Origin: Pelodera strongyloides
Taxonomy: Eukaryota > Nematoda > Chromadorea > Rhabditida > Rhabditidae
Assembly (NCBI GenBank): GCA_036852015.1
Contig: JAANDG010000084.1
Location: forward strand, 186,001 to 250,000
Length of the DNA stretch: 64,000 nt
Reading direction: 5' to 3'
Shown here: positions 10,601 to 21,800 of the stretch, piece by piece
How the letters are laid out: each line of letters begins with the position of its first letter
Position numbering within the stretch: the stretch's first letter is position 1
Program-made: the position numbers and the translations under genes
Notes under the pieces: model-generated
Seen by the model: only the letters and a program-made list of their open reading frames with translations
What the model was told of the DNA's origin: nothing
The model's database searches: none

Positions 10601-13600
10601 GGAACACTCAAACTATACAACAAATTCAAGCTTTGGCAAATTAACCGATTAACGGACTAACGGTTCTCGGGACTCTATAGTTGGCTGTTGAACGTAACTA
10701 GGTTAATGTTACATGATTTTTTAAATAGTTACGGAATAGTCGAGGGGTAAGACGTAATTGGTAATTCCCGTGATGTTTCACTGATTCGGAGCTAGCGAGC
10801 GCAGCGAGCTAGCTCTTTTTGGTTCTTCATCGGGGGTCAAACGTGCAAAGAGGGGGTGTTTAATTAAATACCTAGACAATCATTCGACTAAACTACCGGG
10901 TAGCATTCTAATACATATTCCGCTAACTTGTTTTAGCTTCTCCAAAAAGAATATTTGAAATCGGTTATGTTTGAAGGAAACTACTTTAAATTTTGAGCGT
11001 CGTCCCAAGTTTTTTCTTGTATATATGGCTGGGTATGTGGACAAGGTTTTTGGCAGACCAACAGCTTGCTAGCAAAACGACAGGTGTTTTGCTGCGCGAC
11101 AGCCTATATAGCGTCTCTTTCTCTTGCGAGGTATATTGCGGGCGCGCACTAATCTGGTCGTTCTTTGTGTTCCGTGTACGTTTCGAAAATTGATGTGCGT
11201 TTATGTGAGAACAAAAGTAGCAATGAATGAAATAAGAATAGTAACTTTATTATTACTTCTTATTTTTCGGAGCTAGCGAGCGCAGCGAGCTAGCTCTTTT
11301 TGGTTCTTTATCGGGGGTCAAACGCACAAAGGGAGGGTATTTAATTAAATAAGTGCCCAACTTTTCAACTAAACTAACCAAATACCTTCCAGAACCTCAA
11401 ACCGGGGTTTCTTTACATTCTCCAAAATTTTTTTATCATAATCGGTCTACATTGAAGAAAACGATTGTAAACTTTCAATGCTGTGCTAAGTTTGTATATG
11501 CCTGTATGCTTGCATGATTTCTGGACACGACTTTCTCTGATGCAACAAAATTGCGTCTATTGGTGAAACATGCTGTGGCTGCTGGTTATATAGGGTCCTC
11601 TTCTCGTGCGGAACACAACGCGGGCGCGAAAAGACATTGACCGTTCTTTGTGCACTCGCTGACTATGATCAGCCCTATGTGGTAATGAATGTTCAAGTGA
11701 AAAAGAAAATATATGATTAAAGGTTTCCCATTTTCATATGATTTGGTATATATACTAATTGTAATCATCGTAAATATTAATGAGCATACGTAAAATTTAC
11801 TTCCCGTACTCACCTTTTCATTGCATATGTTCCTTTTATTTTGTTGATTTGTTCACCTCGAGAAACTCGAGAATTCGGGAAAGGAGTTTTGTTTTTGAAT
11901 ATGATCACTCACGTAGTAGTGTCTTATTTTATTACAAAACCAGACGGCTATCTCCGCCTGAGGCGACTTTCCAATACTGCACAAGCGATACTTCAAATTC
12001 AAAGCCTCACAAAAAAGGGGCATACTTATATGAAACGTCTGAAACGTATTGACTATATTATTAAGGTACGGAGACTCATTTTGCTTATTTTGAAGTTGCG
12101 AAAAGGTACCACCTTATACCAAATCCTTGAAACGTAGTATTGATTACGGTTCAGCCATTGTCACAAAAAAACAAGAATACGTTTATTTAGATGCACCGTG
12201 CACGATACGAAAAAAAATTGTACGTTTCAGGGGTTTGGTTTAAGTAGGTCATGGCTTTCCGCATCTTTTTGTATTACGTAAACGTAAACCTTGGATCACG
12301 TTTGGGGAGCGTCATATAAACATGAAATCGTATAAGCCGCATAAGAAAGTTACTCTACTATGAGTTCGAACTCACGTTGCGGAAGTTATATTAGAATCAG
12401 TTGTTCCTCTTCGGGTATAATGGAATGCCGCAGCTCAAATAAGAATATTCTCATGAAAAAGAACGATGCGTGTTCTTCAATCGTAATTTTCAACTGCGTC
12501 ACAGACGTTTGATATGTATATGTATTTCCGATTTCTCTATGTAAAACTGTGGAGTTTCCTCAATCTTACATGATAATTGGATTGGGAAATTAACGTGTGG
12601 ACTGGGTAGTGGGTGAACCCATCTAGTGCAGGTGCACAGTTTTTTTTGTAGGCCAGCCCATATCGTGACCTCTTCATGACCAGCTTTTTACCAAGTCCTT
12701 ATCGAAAACAGTTTTCAACTGGTCATCAAACGGTCACGAACCAGCCACCACTGTCACCAGTCACTAGTCACTAGATCGACTAGATGATTCGCGTACATGC
12801 GATTGCCCCTAGGAACAAATAAGAAAAAGCCTTGATTGGAAGGCAAATATCGGATTCATACTTCCTACTTCGTGCACTGCTCCTTGAGATTCTTCAGTTT
12901 TGACATACACATACGCTACTGGGGTTTTAGTTTCAACTCCTTCAAAACCCAGATTTTTTTGGTTCTGGCGTCAGGGGTGACGCTGAGGTTAATCACTTGC
13001 TAACTAATTCTTCCAATTTTGCATAGCATATTTGCATATTGTTCAAAGGGTTTTTGCAGGCATGTTTTTGGTCATATTGTAGTTTCTTGCAGTATGCTGA
13101 AATTGAAACGGCCATTTAGGTATTTTGTAGGACATCACGTATAGCTTAGACTAGATGGGTTTCATATAGTTTTGGAACTATTGTGGCAGCCTAGTACTAA
13201 AGGAGGCTTTGGTTTGAATATGGTCTAGTTGCGAGTCGGATATTTAGAAAAAATATCTGCAAAAAGAGACCAATTTTTATATCGTGAAAAAGAGTTTAAA
13301 GTGTGAGTTTTTGGTTCTTTTTTATAAACGGCAAAAAGTGAACAATTCATTACAGTAGAGGCGTGGCGGCGCATATTCTTCTTCTGAGCCAGTTTTTTAT
13401 TTATAAAAATAAAATACAGAATCGGCGAAGTAAACCGATTCCCTTTGAAGCCCCAAAGAAACTTTTACTATTTTACTGATTTAAGTAAAATAACGCAATT
13501 CAAAGCAGAACCAAAAAATTGCTTTCTTGGAAGATATCGCTCATTTAAAGCGAAATACCAGCGGTTTTTTGAAACGCATCTCAAGTATCTGCATTCTTAT

Positions 13601-15063
13601 GCATATGCTAAGTGGGTCTATTTTTATTCTAATTTATGCTCATTTGCTATATAAAGTATACGAACGCAGGGGTACGTTCAAAAAACCGGCGGTATTTCGC
13701 TTTAAAAAAAGATAAAACTGCTGTACTATAGACATCCTGTGCCACAACGTAGTATGTTGTGTAGAGTCGACCGCGAACTAGTTTACAACGGTTAGAAAGC
13801 AAAAAAATCAAATCAAATCAATGTTCGTGTGAATAAAGAATGAGCTTTTCTAATTGTGCACTCATATGTGGGCAGCGCACTAGCTTCTGTGTTGGCAATT
13901 TTTTGGTTCTGCTTTGAAGTGCGTTATTTTACTTAAAATCAGTAAAATAGTAAAAGTTTCTTTGGGGCTTCAAAGGGAATCGGTTTACTTTCGCCGATTC
14001 TGTATTTTATATTTTATAAATAAAAAACTGGCTCAGAAGAAGAATATGCGCCGCCACGCCTCTACTGTAATGAATTGTTCACTTTTTGCCGTTTATAAAA
14101 AAGAACCAAAAACTCACACTTTAAACTCTTTTTCACGATATAAATGTACATATTGGTTAGTAGTTTGTGCTGATTAATACTTCTTCGTTGTAGAACAATA
14201 TTGGTTAGCGAAATACCTGCCGGTTTTTGAAACGCATTGCCTACACCTGCTTTCTTATGCAGATCTGCAAATGAGCACAAATTAGAATAAAAACTAGACC
14301 CCAGTTAGACCCCCCGTTGCATAAATGCAGAGGAATGCAAGTAATTGTAGGTAGATGCGTTTCAAAAACCGGCCGGTATTTCGCTTTAATAATTCTTCCG
14401 TCTAGAACGATCTTCGTCCGGCCATCCAACAAATGCAGCCGCCTCGGCTGAATTGGAAGCATCGATAGCCAGTGAGAAGAAGTGCTTGACCGATGGCAGG
14501 GAGCAAGCGGTTTCTATTACGGAGAACCCGGAGCATGCTTTCTTGGAGGTATCCACCTTTACATGTATTGATCACTTTATTCCTAAGAGAACAAAGGCAA
14601 CATAATACAGCGAGCGTGAGCATATACCTAAAAACAAACGTAAAGCGAAATACTCAAATACTGGACTTGGACAACATGTAAACGTAATGCTTTCTTGGAG
14701 GTATGCCCCTTTATATGTATTGAATACTTTATTCTGAAAGAACAAAAGCAAAATAATGCAGCGAGCGTGAGCAAATTCAGCAAATACATAAAAATAAACG
14801 TAAAGCGAAATACTCAAATACTGGACAACACAATAATGCGGGTGCAGTGAGACGTTACGGTGTATCTGTTGAGCTTGTACCTAGTAAATTGAATGTTTTT
14901 TGTTGTGAGCTTTGAGGTTTGAGAATGTTATGGTTACGTGGTTTACATATTTATTGTTTGAGAATATATTTAATATAATAGTGTTAAGACGATGGACCTT
15001 TTTCAGTGGACTGACGGTGACCCATCACATTTGATTCCGAGGGATTCTAGGATTATGGAATGA
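4699..15063 (+). CDS. mau-2: MAU2/SCC4 cohesin-loading factor, complete
   Basis: TPR-type helical protein that pairs with SCC2/NIPBL to load cohesin on chromatin in the nucleus. Nineteen exons: 4699-4800, 5397-5516, 5760-5861, 5956-6036, 6175-6291, 6588-6650, 7236-7322, 7467-7545, 7725-7780, 8030-8173, 8502-8567, 8728-8805, 8943-9008, 9180-9280, 9461-9565, 9961-10067, 10412-10492, 14406-14548, 15007-15063. Total 584 aa, close to animal homologues (about 590-615). Family-like segments include FQLGKLYFFYTEHVDKAKEL, VMTVVHSSLICSVERSVKYY and HALLGIYAVYANDNAKAERQ. The C-terminal PEHAFLE plus WTDGDP matches the conserved PEHNL..WTDG end of vertebrate MAU2. The start follows an acceptor by 5 bases. 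Exon 8's acceptor (TTAAG) is weak. Intron 17 (3.9 kb) is almost wholly repeats. Confidence 0.92.
4976..5320 (+). repeat. Repeat family B, two tandem copies
   Basis: A unit of about 174 bp beginning GGCTATAAATCTATGCGTAA occurs twice in a row with almost no difference. It ends near GGAAATTATACCCT and includes several CATCTCCGGA or CATCTCCGAA motifs. It lies in MAU2 intron 1. Inverted relatives are at 6863-7232 and diverged ones at 16620 and 17955. Confidence 0.85.
6863..7232 (-). repeat. Repeat family B, inverted composite copy
   Basis: It carries both ends of the family B unit in reverse orientation (outer ends GGTATAATTTC-like and ATAGATTTATAGCC) around a diverged internal copy (CCACCTCCGGGTTGG). 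It stops four bases before the acceptor of MAU2 exon 7, so the splice site lies at the edge of the element. Confidence 0.8.
9756..9936. repeat. MITE family A copy 1
   Basis: Inverted termini of the form TTAAAGCGAAATACCGGCCG, then TTTTTGAAACGCATCG, with a TTA/TAA-like border. The centre carries the family's repeated TTATGCTAATTTG segments. This copy ends 24 bases before MAU2 exon 16. Confidence 0.85.
10190..10262 (-). repeat. Repeat family R, inverted end fragment
   Basis: GACCCCCGATGAAGAACC and the AGCTAGATCGCTAGCT segment are the reverse complement of the start of the family R copies at 10788 and 11268. Together with the 10788 copy it brackets MAU2 exon 17 as an inverted pair about 600 bp apart. 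Confidence 0.75.
10788..11200 (+). repeat. Repeat family R copy 1
   Basis: It starts with GAGCTAGCGAGCGCAGCGAG, then GGTTCTTCATCGGGGGTCAA. It continues through a conserved CAACTAAACTACC-type segment and ends near a GGGCGCGCAC / CGTTCTTTGTG block. About 410 bp, in MAU2 intron 17. Confidence 0.75.
11268..11690 (+). repeat. Repeat family R copy 2, tandem with copy 1
   Basis: Same landmarks as the preceding copy in the same order (GAGCTAGCGAGCGCAGCGAG at the start, GCGGGCGCGAAAAG and CGTTCTTTGTGCACTCG near the end) with clear divergence between them. A third copy is at 49944. Confidence 0.75.
12640..12790. repeat. Short palindromic GGTCAC-rich repeat
   Basis: The stretch alternates GGCCAG, GTGACC, TGACCAG and ACTGGTCATC motifs in both orientations, forming imperfect hairpins. 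Similar stretches occur at 42400-42600 and 43015-43150. No coding potential. Confidence 0.5.
13271..14147. mobile_element. Fold-back element with ~250-bp inverted arms
   Basis: Bases 13271-13522 and 13895-14147 are inverted copies with only a few differences. Shared landmarks are AGAGGCGTGGCGGCGCATAT, AAACCGATTCCCTTTGAAGC and CAGAACCAAAAAATTGC. The 370-bp centre contains a complete family A MITE (13545-13704). No transposase is seen, so the element is non-autonomous. It lies in MAU2 intron 17. Confidence 0.85.
13545..13704. repeat. MITE family A copy 2, inside fold-back element
   Basis: Both termini are visible (TTTAAAGCGAAATACCAGCG and GGCGGTATTTCGCTTTAA). It sits in the unique centre of the fold-back element. 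Confidence 0.85.
14205..14389. repeat. MITE family A copy 3
   Basis: Termini AGCGAAATACCTGCCGG and CCGGCCGGTATTTCGCTTTA. Its right end lies 17 bases before MAU2 exon 18, so the acceptor polypyrimidine region begins at the element border. Confidence 0.85.
14534..14830 (+). repeat. mau-2: 152-bp tandem duplication including a MAU2 splice donor
   Basis: The last bases of exon 18 and its donor (TGCTTTCTTGGAGGTAT) recur exactly 152 bp downstream. The following sequence recurs as well, including CAGCGAGCGTGAGCA and GTAAAGCGAAATACTCAAAT. Two equivalent donor sites therefore exist at 14549 and 14701. Using the second would add an in-frame stop, because reading on from 14549 meets TAA at about 14603. 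Confidence 0.85.
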
Positions 15064-15817
15064 CTGGGCTGGGCTGACTTATGCGAGATTAGTGATATTT
15101 TTATGTGAATAGTATGTATACGTACCCTGTACTCAGTACTCACTTGTTTATCGATATGTAGCACTGTCCTATATATCAGTTTCAGGTTTCCGTTTCAGGG
15201 AGTTTTAAAATTAAGTAATATTGTCTAATGGTTAGTTTGAATTAGGATACTGTATTGGTATTGTATTAACCGAAGTTACATTCGATTCCCTTGTTGTACG
15301 GGTGTATCATTTATCATGTTAGAGTTTATGATGCTTCTTTCTTTCTTTAATTGCATCTTTCTATCTTTGACAATTTTGCACGTTGAACTATATATTTACG
15401 TTGAATAAGGTATTTGCCAGCTCAGTTTTGTTCACGTCTTTTTAAAAATTCAAAATATTTTTTCTCTTTTCTCTGCTGCCCTCAATTATGCAAACATCAT
15501 GATCTCTCTCTTGTACAAAGTCTATTAATAACTCGCTGTAAATTTAAGTTGACTCATTGTCTGTATCATAGGATGTAATATTTTCTTAATAAAGTTTTTT
15601 TTTCTTATATCTTTGTAGGTAGGGTTTTTCTGAACAATTGGGGTTTCATTACCCATTTTTATCTTGATTATGCTTTGAATTGTAATTTGAGTGATGTGTG
15701 TTCTAATCGTTTCTGTTCGCCTTATTCTTTGTATTCGATTACGTGTTCTCCCTTCTTTTAGCAGTTTCCATTGCTTGTCTCGGGTCGCTTGGGGAGGTGG
15801 TGTTGATTGTGAGGGTA
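15064..15817 (+). other. MAU2-FARSA intercistronic region
   Basis: It holds the MAU2 3' untranslated region, a poly(A) signal near 15588, a T-rich stretch, and the acceptor-like TTCTTTTAGCAG ending near 15764, about 54 bases before the FARSA ATG. No other gene is seen. The spacing and the acceptor without a nearby exon fit a trans-spliced downstream cistron, but this is inference. Confidence 0.45.
15588..15593 (+). terminator. Poly(A) signal of MAU2
   Basis: AATAAA lies about 525 bases after the MAU2 stop and is followed by a T-rich run, the usual cleavage and polyadenylation arrangement. Confidence 0.55.
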
Positions 15818-18800
15818 ATGGACTTGAGCCTTCTCAACGATCACCTAGCTCACTATCCATATTTGGACGGGTTGGTTCTTGGTTCAGAGTTTTGTTCGCT
15901 TCTCTTCTGTTAACTGTTTTTCTGCTGTATGTGTGGTGTACGTTCTGTGAGATGCGTGATTTATAGCGTGTGTGTGTTTGGTTGGGTTGTGTACTGTAGC
16001 TCACGGTTTCGTCTTAGGCTTAGGGTGTGTGTGAGTATTGATGTTGGTGGATGTTTTACATGTGGATTCTATTCGTTGTATACGTGTGTCTCTAACCCGT
16101 TCCATTTAACATTGTATTGCTCTATGTTGTTCTGTGCTGGTTATTTTTGAATAATAGTGTAAGTGTTAATCGATGTCTCTCAGGTTCTTGCCTTCGACTG
16201 CCGACGTTCCGGTAGCTGCCGTTGTTGAAGCGAAGGAAAGCCAATTCCCTCATATCGAACGGTGGAAGAGACACGTCAGCTCGTTCACCGCCGAGCATTC
16301 TAATAAGTAAGTTTTGAGTTGAGAAAGATTTGAAATTTGGAGAATTGTATTGAGATTGACGTCTTATTGTTAGTTATCGTTTTGCTCGGGTTTCTTTGAA
16401 ATAGTTAATACCGGAGTGGAGTCTGAGTCTGAATGTCCGCTTGAGCGTATGCTGAAGTGATAGCTAAGCACTCAGCACTGTTTATGATACTGAGCTCGTA
16501 TTCACCAACATACAGGGAGCGCTCCCTAGGCGCACGAGCACTCTGAATCTATTCTGCTATCGCACTCTCTATGCGTTCTTTAGCTCCCAGGGGAGGCCAT
16601 GGAGGACTCCCTGTGTGTCTGAACATACGTCATTGCGTAAAATTTGGCTTTGCCCATCTCCGGAATTCGGAAGATATGATATTGCATCTTCGTACTTGAA
16701 TGTAGCATAAAACTAATAGGGTATTTTTCAACCCGCAACAAAGCGACATGCGACATCCATCCCATCTCCAAATTTACGCATCGAAATTATACGAATACGA
16801 TTATACCCTGACCGTTTGAAAGGTGCTCAATTTGAATTTTGTCTATGGCAATTAGCATGTTTTCAGATTTCCTTCCCCATCAACTTATTTCGCTCGGTCT
16901 CTTCTAGAAGGAGTTCCCGCCTGTAATCCATCGAAAATGACAGTCCTGCCTGCTGCTGGAGATTCTTCTGCGGTTGAGAATTTGCCTCAGTATGTTTGCC
17001 AGTTTCTTTGTGCCTAGGTGAATTTCAGGGAATACCAGGGTTGTGGTGCAAGGTGTCGTGTATTCAAGGGGTTTTACTTTCTAACTCATGGATTGGCTTT
17101 TATTGTACTCAAAAACGTTTGTTATTTGAGTAGCAATTTCAACTTTCTTAGCTCCTTACCGTACTTTTGTATTGCTAATGAGATTGTATGTAGATATCTG
17201 CTCGATCGGCTGGCCGCCACTGAGGGCTCTCTCAACTCCATTGATTTGTCCGAAGTACTTAATGTCGATCATCAAAAGATTGTCGGCGCTGTCAAGAGTC
17301 TTCTCAGCCATGAGGGTGTAAGTCAAGTCTCTTCTCGTTTTACCTTTATTTATGTTGTTCAATACTATTTATGTAGTTAAAGCGAAATGCTAGCCTCTTT
17401 TAAAAATTTGCATACGATAAACAAATTCTATGTATCCTATGCTAATTTTGTACGATTGCCGTGGACGATCGTACAAATTAGCATAGGATACATAGGATTT
17501 GCTTATCATATGCAAATTTTCCAAAGGGGCTAGCATTTCGCTTTAAGTAAAGTGAATACGTACAACCTACAACGTGAAATTGTGTATTGAGATCGTACAA
17601 CGTGTAGGAAAGGAAGTGGATTATACGAAAGAGGGAAGACGTTAGATGTATGCTAACATGGAGTAAAGAAGCAAACAGCTGCTAATTCGTAGTTTACGGA
17701 AGCTTGCCTCCCAGAGTGTTCCTACTTCCCAGATTTTTGCAAACTGTGAAATATTTTGTATTCCAGGTATTCCAATTAATTGAGTAATATTTAGATGTTG
17801 ATCGCAACGGATGTTGCCCATAAGAGGACCCTGCTTACAGACGAAGGAGAGGAGATGGCCACTAAGGGCTCTCACGAATACAATGTGTTCAAGACAGTTG
17901 GAAAGGAGGGAGCTCTCCAGGCTGACATCATGGTTTCTTTATTTCCAGTTCCAGGGCTTAAATGAATACTTAAAATAACGCATAAATCATCTCCGGAAGG
18001 GCTTTGGCCTACCTTATATATTTGATTGGAACGTATGAGTGGTAGATTACGTTTCCACCCTTCTTACAATTAGAGCGAAATACCGGCCGGTTTTTGAAAC
18101 ACATCGAGTAGACCGGCATTCTTGTGCAGCGTATGCAGATGAACGTAAATTCGAGCGAATTAGCAGAAATAAATAAGAATTCAGTCTTCCAACTTCCACA
18201 ATGTGTTTCTAAAAGCGGCCGGTATTTCGCTTTAACTAGACGCTCATCTCCAAATGTACACATCATCGAAATCTTTTTGTTTTGTTAGAGACTCGGGATA
18301 GGGGGTGTTTGCTCTTGTCCGGAATACCTTGGAGATATTATATTTTAGCAGCTACATCAATTTCTTATGGGCGTATTCGAGTTGGGTAAAATGCGAAATA
18401 ATCAGTTCGAGTTCACTGTTAGCCAGTATTAGCGCGCTGTGAAATGGCCCGCACATATGAGAGACGCAGAGTGTTGAAAGCGTTTTTTTCCTGGGCCCTC
18501 TTATTTGTCAACAATCTCTCACCCTATTAACTCGAACAGAATATTTTGCGAAATTTTTGCATTTTGCGCAACTCGAATGCGCCCTAACGCTTTTTAGCCA
18601 GCACTTGAAATATATTGTTTTGAACGTATTTTTATGCAGTATAAGCACAGTACAGTATAAAACTATAGGATTATAAGCATAAGATACACAACAACAAAAA
18701 AGAAAGCTTTCCACTCACAGACTCGTTTCTATAGCAATAATAGTACTGATTTTCCGTTTTTTGAAACACGTTATTTTAGTTCGAAGCTTTCATTCGGTTG

Positions 18801-21800
18801 TTTTCCGTTTAGAGATGTACTAATGTAGTGTTCTCCTTGTTTTAGAAGCTTCCAATTGGCAAAGTTGGAGTGGCGAAGGCGATCCAGGCTGGTTGGGTGG
18901 CTGTGGACAAGAGCGGAGGAGCGGTGAAGGTGGTGAGGAAGGCGGATGAGGATGCTGTTGTTGATCAGGTAATTATCCGAGAGTTGTTTAACACTGGCGT
19001 TCAGGCTATTTCGAACTATTTTCGAAAATATTCGTATTCTATTTTCGTCAATATTTTCGAGTGAGTTCTTGTTCTGAAAGACTCACACGCATTGTAAAGG
19101 AGGATAAGGTCAGTTTTGAGTGTATATTTGTCGTGTTTGTTTATTTGTTGGTTTTGTTTTCTGTGTTTACCCGTTTGTCCGTTTTTGTGTCTACATTGAA
19201 TTCACAGTTTTGGTCCGTTGGGCAATTCTGGTGAATATTTCTGTTGTTTTGTGTATTGCATTGATTAATACCAGCTACGTACGAATCTTCTGCGTACCTG
19301 GTAAGAGAATCATTGTTCATTTCTGAGTGTCTCAGGTTGCAGCAGTAGTCTGGCCGAGAACACTACAGTATCCTATCACATCGTTAGCGTGGCTCGGTCA
19401 CCGGGGCGTTAAGATGTCTGATATGGAAGAAATGCTCAGAGCGATGCAGAGGTCATTGGACACTCTATGTAAAAGCGTTGAAACGGTACAGAAAAGTCAA
19501 AATGCACTGCAACAAACGCAGTTGAGTGCTAATGAGAGACTTAGTAATTTGGAAGAGAGTGCAAGTCGCACGTCCGAACTTACCGAACAACAAATAGCTC
19601 GACAAGCTCAAGCTCGAAATGAGGTGAACGAGGTTGATGAGGGCCAGCAGGTGCCGCTCACTGCCGAAGCAAGAGGTATGCTTGACATGCTGCACAAGAA
19701 CGTTCCTATGTTTGCGTATGATGCGGAACATGGTGCTAGCTTTGCCGACTGGTATAAGCGGCAAGAGAAGTTTATTGAAGTGCATGCAGCAGTTGTACCC
19801 GAAGATGTTCGGATCAATTTTTTGTTGTCAAGATTACACGCGGAGCAAGAAAAAGAGTTTCTGCTTCGGTGTCTGCCTAAACTGCCTGAGAATATGTCTC
19901 TTGCAGAAGTTGTTGAACAATTGAATGTGGTCTTTATTTCAAAGATTTCGTTGTTCCGAAGACGACTTGCTTGTTTGCACCTTGACCAAGAGCCTATTGC
20001 TGACTATTCAGCGCACATTGCACGGGTGAATGGAACGTGTCAAGATTTCAGTTTCAGTGAACTGAGTGAGGACCAGTTCCGAGTACTGATGTACATTAAC
20101 AGCTTACGCAATCCAGAGCATGCAGAAGTTCATGACTGGTTGGTATCAGAACTCGACAGAAGTCCAGAGATGACTCTGAACGATGTCGCAAAAGCTGTAA
20201 ATCGGTACCGAGAGAGAAAGCAGAATAAGAACAAGAATTGTTCAGCTGCTATTCACCGCGTGAATGGGCCACCCCACCGTGAACACAAGAGAGAATGGAA
20301 TTCTCCACAGGTGAAGTGCAAGTCCTGCGGCAGAGACAGTGGACATCGGTCCTGTCCTGCAAAGGGTGTAACTTGTCACAGTTGTGGGAGAAGAGGGCAC
20401 TATGCTGTTGTGTGTCCGCAGGGCAACAACAGTAAGAGAAAGAGAGGTGAAGTGAACAAACGGGTCCACGAAGTGACTTCAAAATCTGTCGGCCGCAGAT
20501 TTGTCCAAGTTCTGATGAATGGACAGAAGGTGCGACTTCAACTGGACACAGGTTCAGATATAACATTGATATCTGAAGCCACGTGGAAGGTGCTCGGTAT
20601 GCCAAGCTTGACATCCCCAAGCACAGCAGCTACCGCAGCTAACGGAGAGCAGCTCGAACTATACGGTTATTTCGAGTGCAAAGCTTCGTACCAGGGCGAG
20701 CACATTGACAGGGCGAGAGTGCACGTCACCGCTAGGATGAATCTCCTAGGTCTGGACTGGTTAGAGTGTTTCCCTTCACTCAGATCCATGATGGATGCTG
20801 TTTGTAATCGGGTCTCCAGCAATCCTTCCGTTGAAATGTCAGAGATCGAACGTTCTGAGTCGTGCGTTGAGCAACTTAGAAGGCAGTTCAGTGACGTTTT
20901 TTCCACCGACCTTGGCTTGTGTAGAAAGACCAAGGCGTGCCTCCACTGAAGCCTGGGAAGAAAAAGACTTTCTGTCCCAAGAGAACGGTACCTTTCCATT
21001 ACAAAGAGTGTGTGGAAAAGGAGTTGGACAGGCTTGAGCATCTCGGAGTCATTGAGAGGGTCACATTCGCTGAATGGGCCGCTCCTATACTGTGTGTGCG
21101 GAAACCTAATGGTACTGTGAGAGTCTGTGCAGACTTCAGTACAGGTTTGAATGATGCGTTAGAAGACTACGCTCATCCGATACCGACCGCAGAAGATATA
21201 ATGACAACACTGAACGGTGGAACGATCTTCAGTACACTTGACTTCAAGGATGCCTACCTTCAAGTTGAGTTAGAAGAAGACTCCAAGAGTTTGCTCGTGA
21301 TAAACACCCACAGAGGATTGTACAGATACAATCGGCTCTGCTTTGGCGTGAAGACTGCACCAGGGATCTTCCAACAGATCATGGATGCAATGTTGTCTGG
21401 TCTCGAAGGATGCTGTGCATACCTTGATGACGTGATTGTGTCTGGAAAGAATGTCCAGGAACACAATCGGAACCTGAAGGCCTGTATGAAAAGAATCTCG
21501 GAGTATGGATTTCATATCAACTTCGAGAAGTGCACCTTTGCTGCAAGAGAGATAAAGTATCTTGGGATGATCGTCTCGGCAGAAGGTCGCAAGTCAGATC
21601 CGGCAAAGATTGCGCCGATCTTGAAAATGCCCGAACCCAAGGATGTCAGCCAGTTGCGCTCATTCGTTGGTAAAATTAACTATTACGGCCGGTTCCTGAA
21701 AGACTTGCACAAGTTGCGAGCACCCTTTGACGCGCTTTTGAAGAAAGGTGTCAAGTGGGAATGGAGTGCAGAGTGTCAGAAGGCGTTTGACGAGGTCAAG

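Noticed and set aside
16184..16230. Last exon of MAU2 read in another frame from 16184
   Set aside because: A better terminal exon at 15007-15063 fits phase and carries the conserved WTDG motif; 16184 fits FARSA instead.
19327..19413. Upstream extension of gag from a GTG
   Set aside because: There is no ATG and it reads unlike a Gag start; the ATG at 19414 is the natural start.
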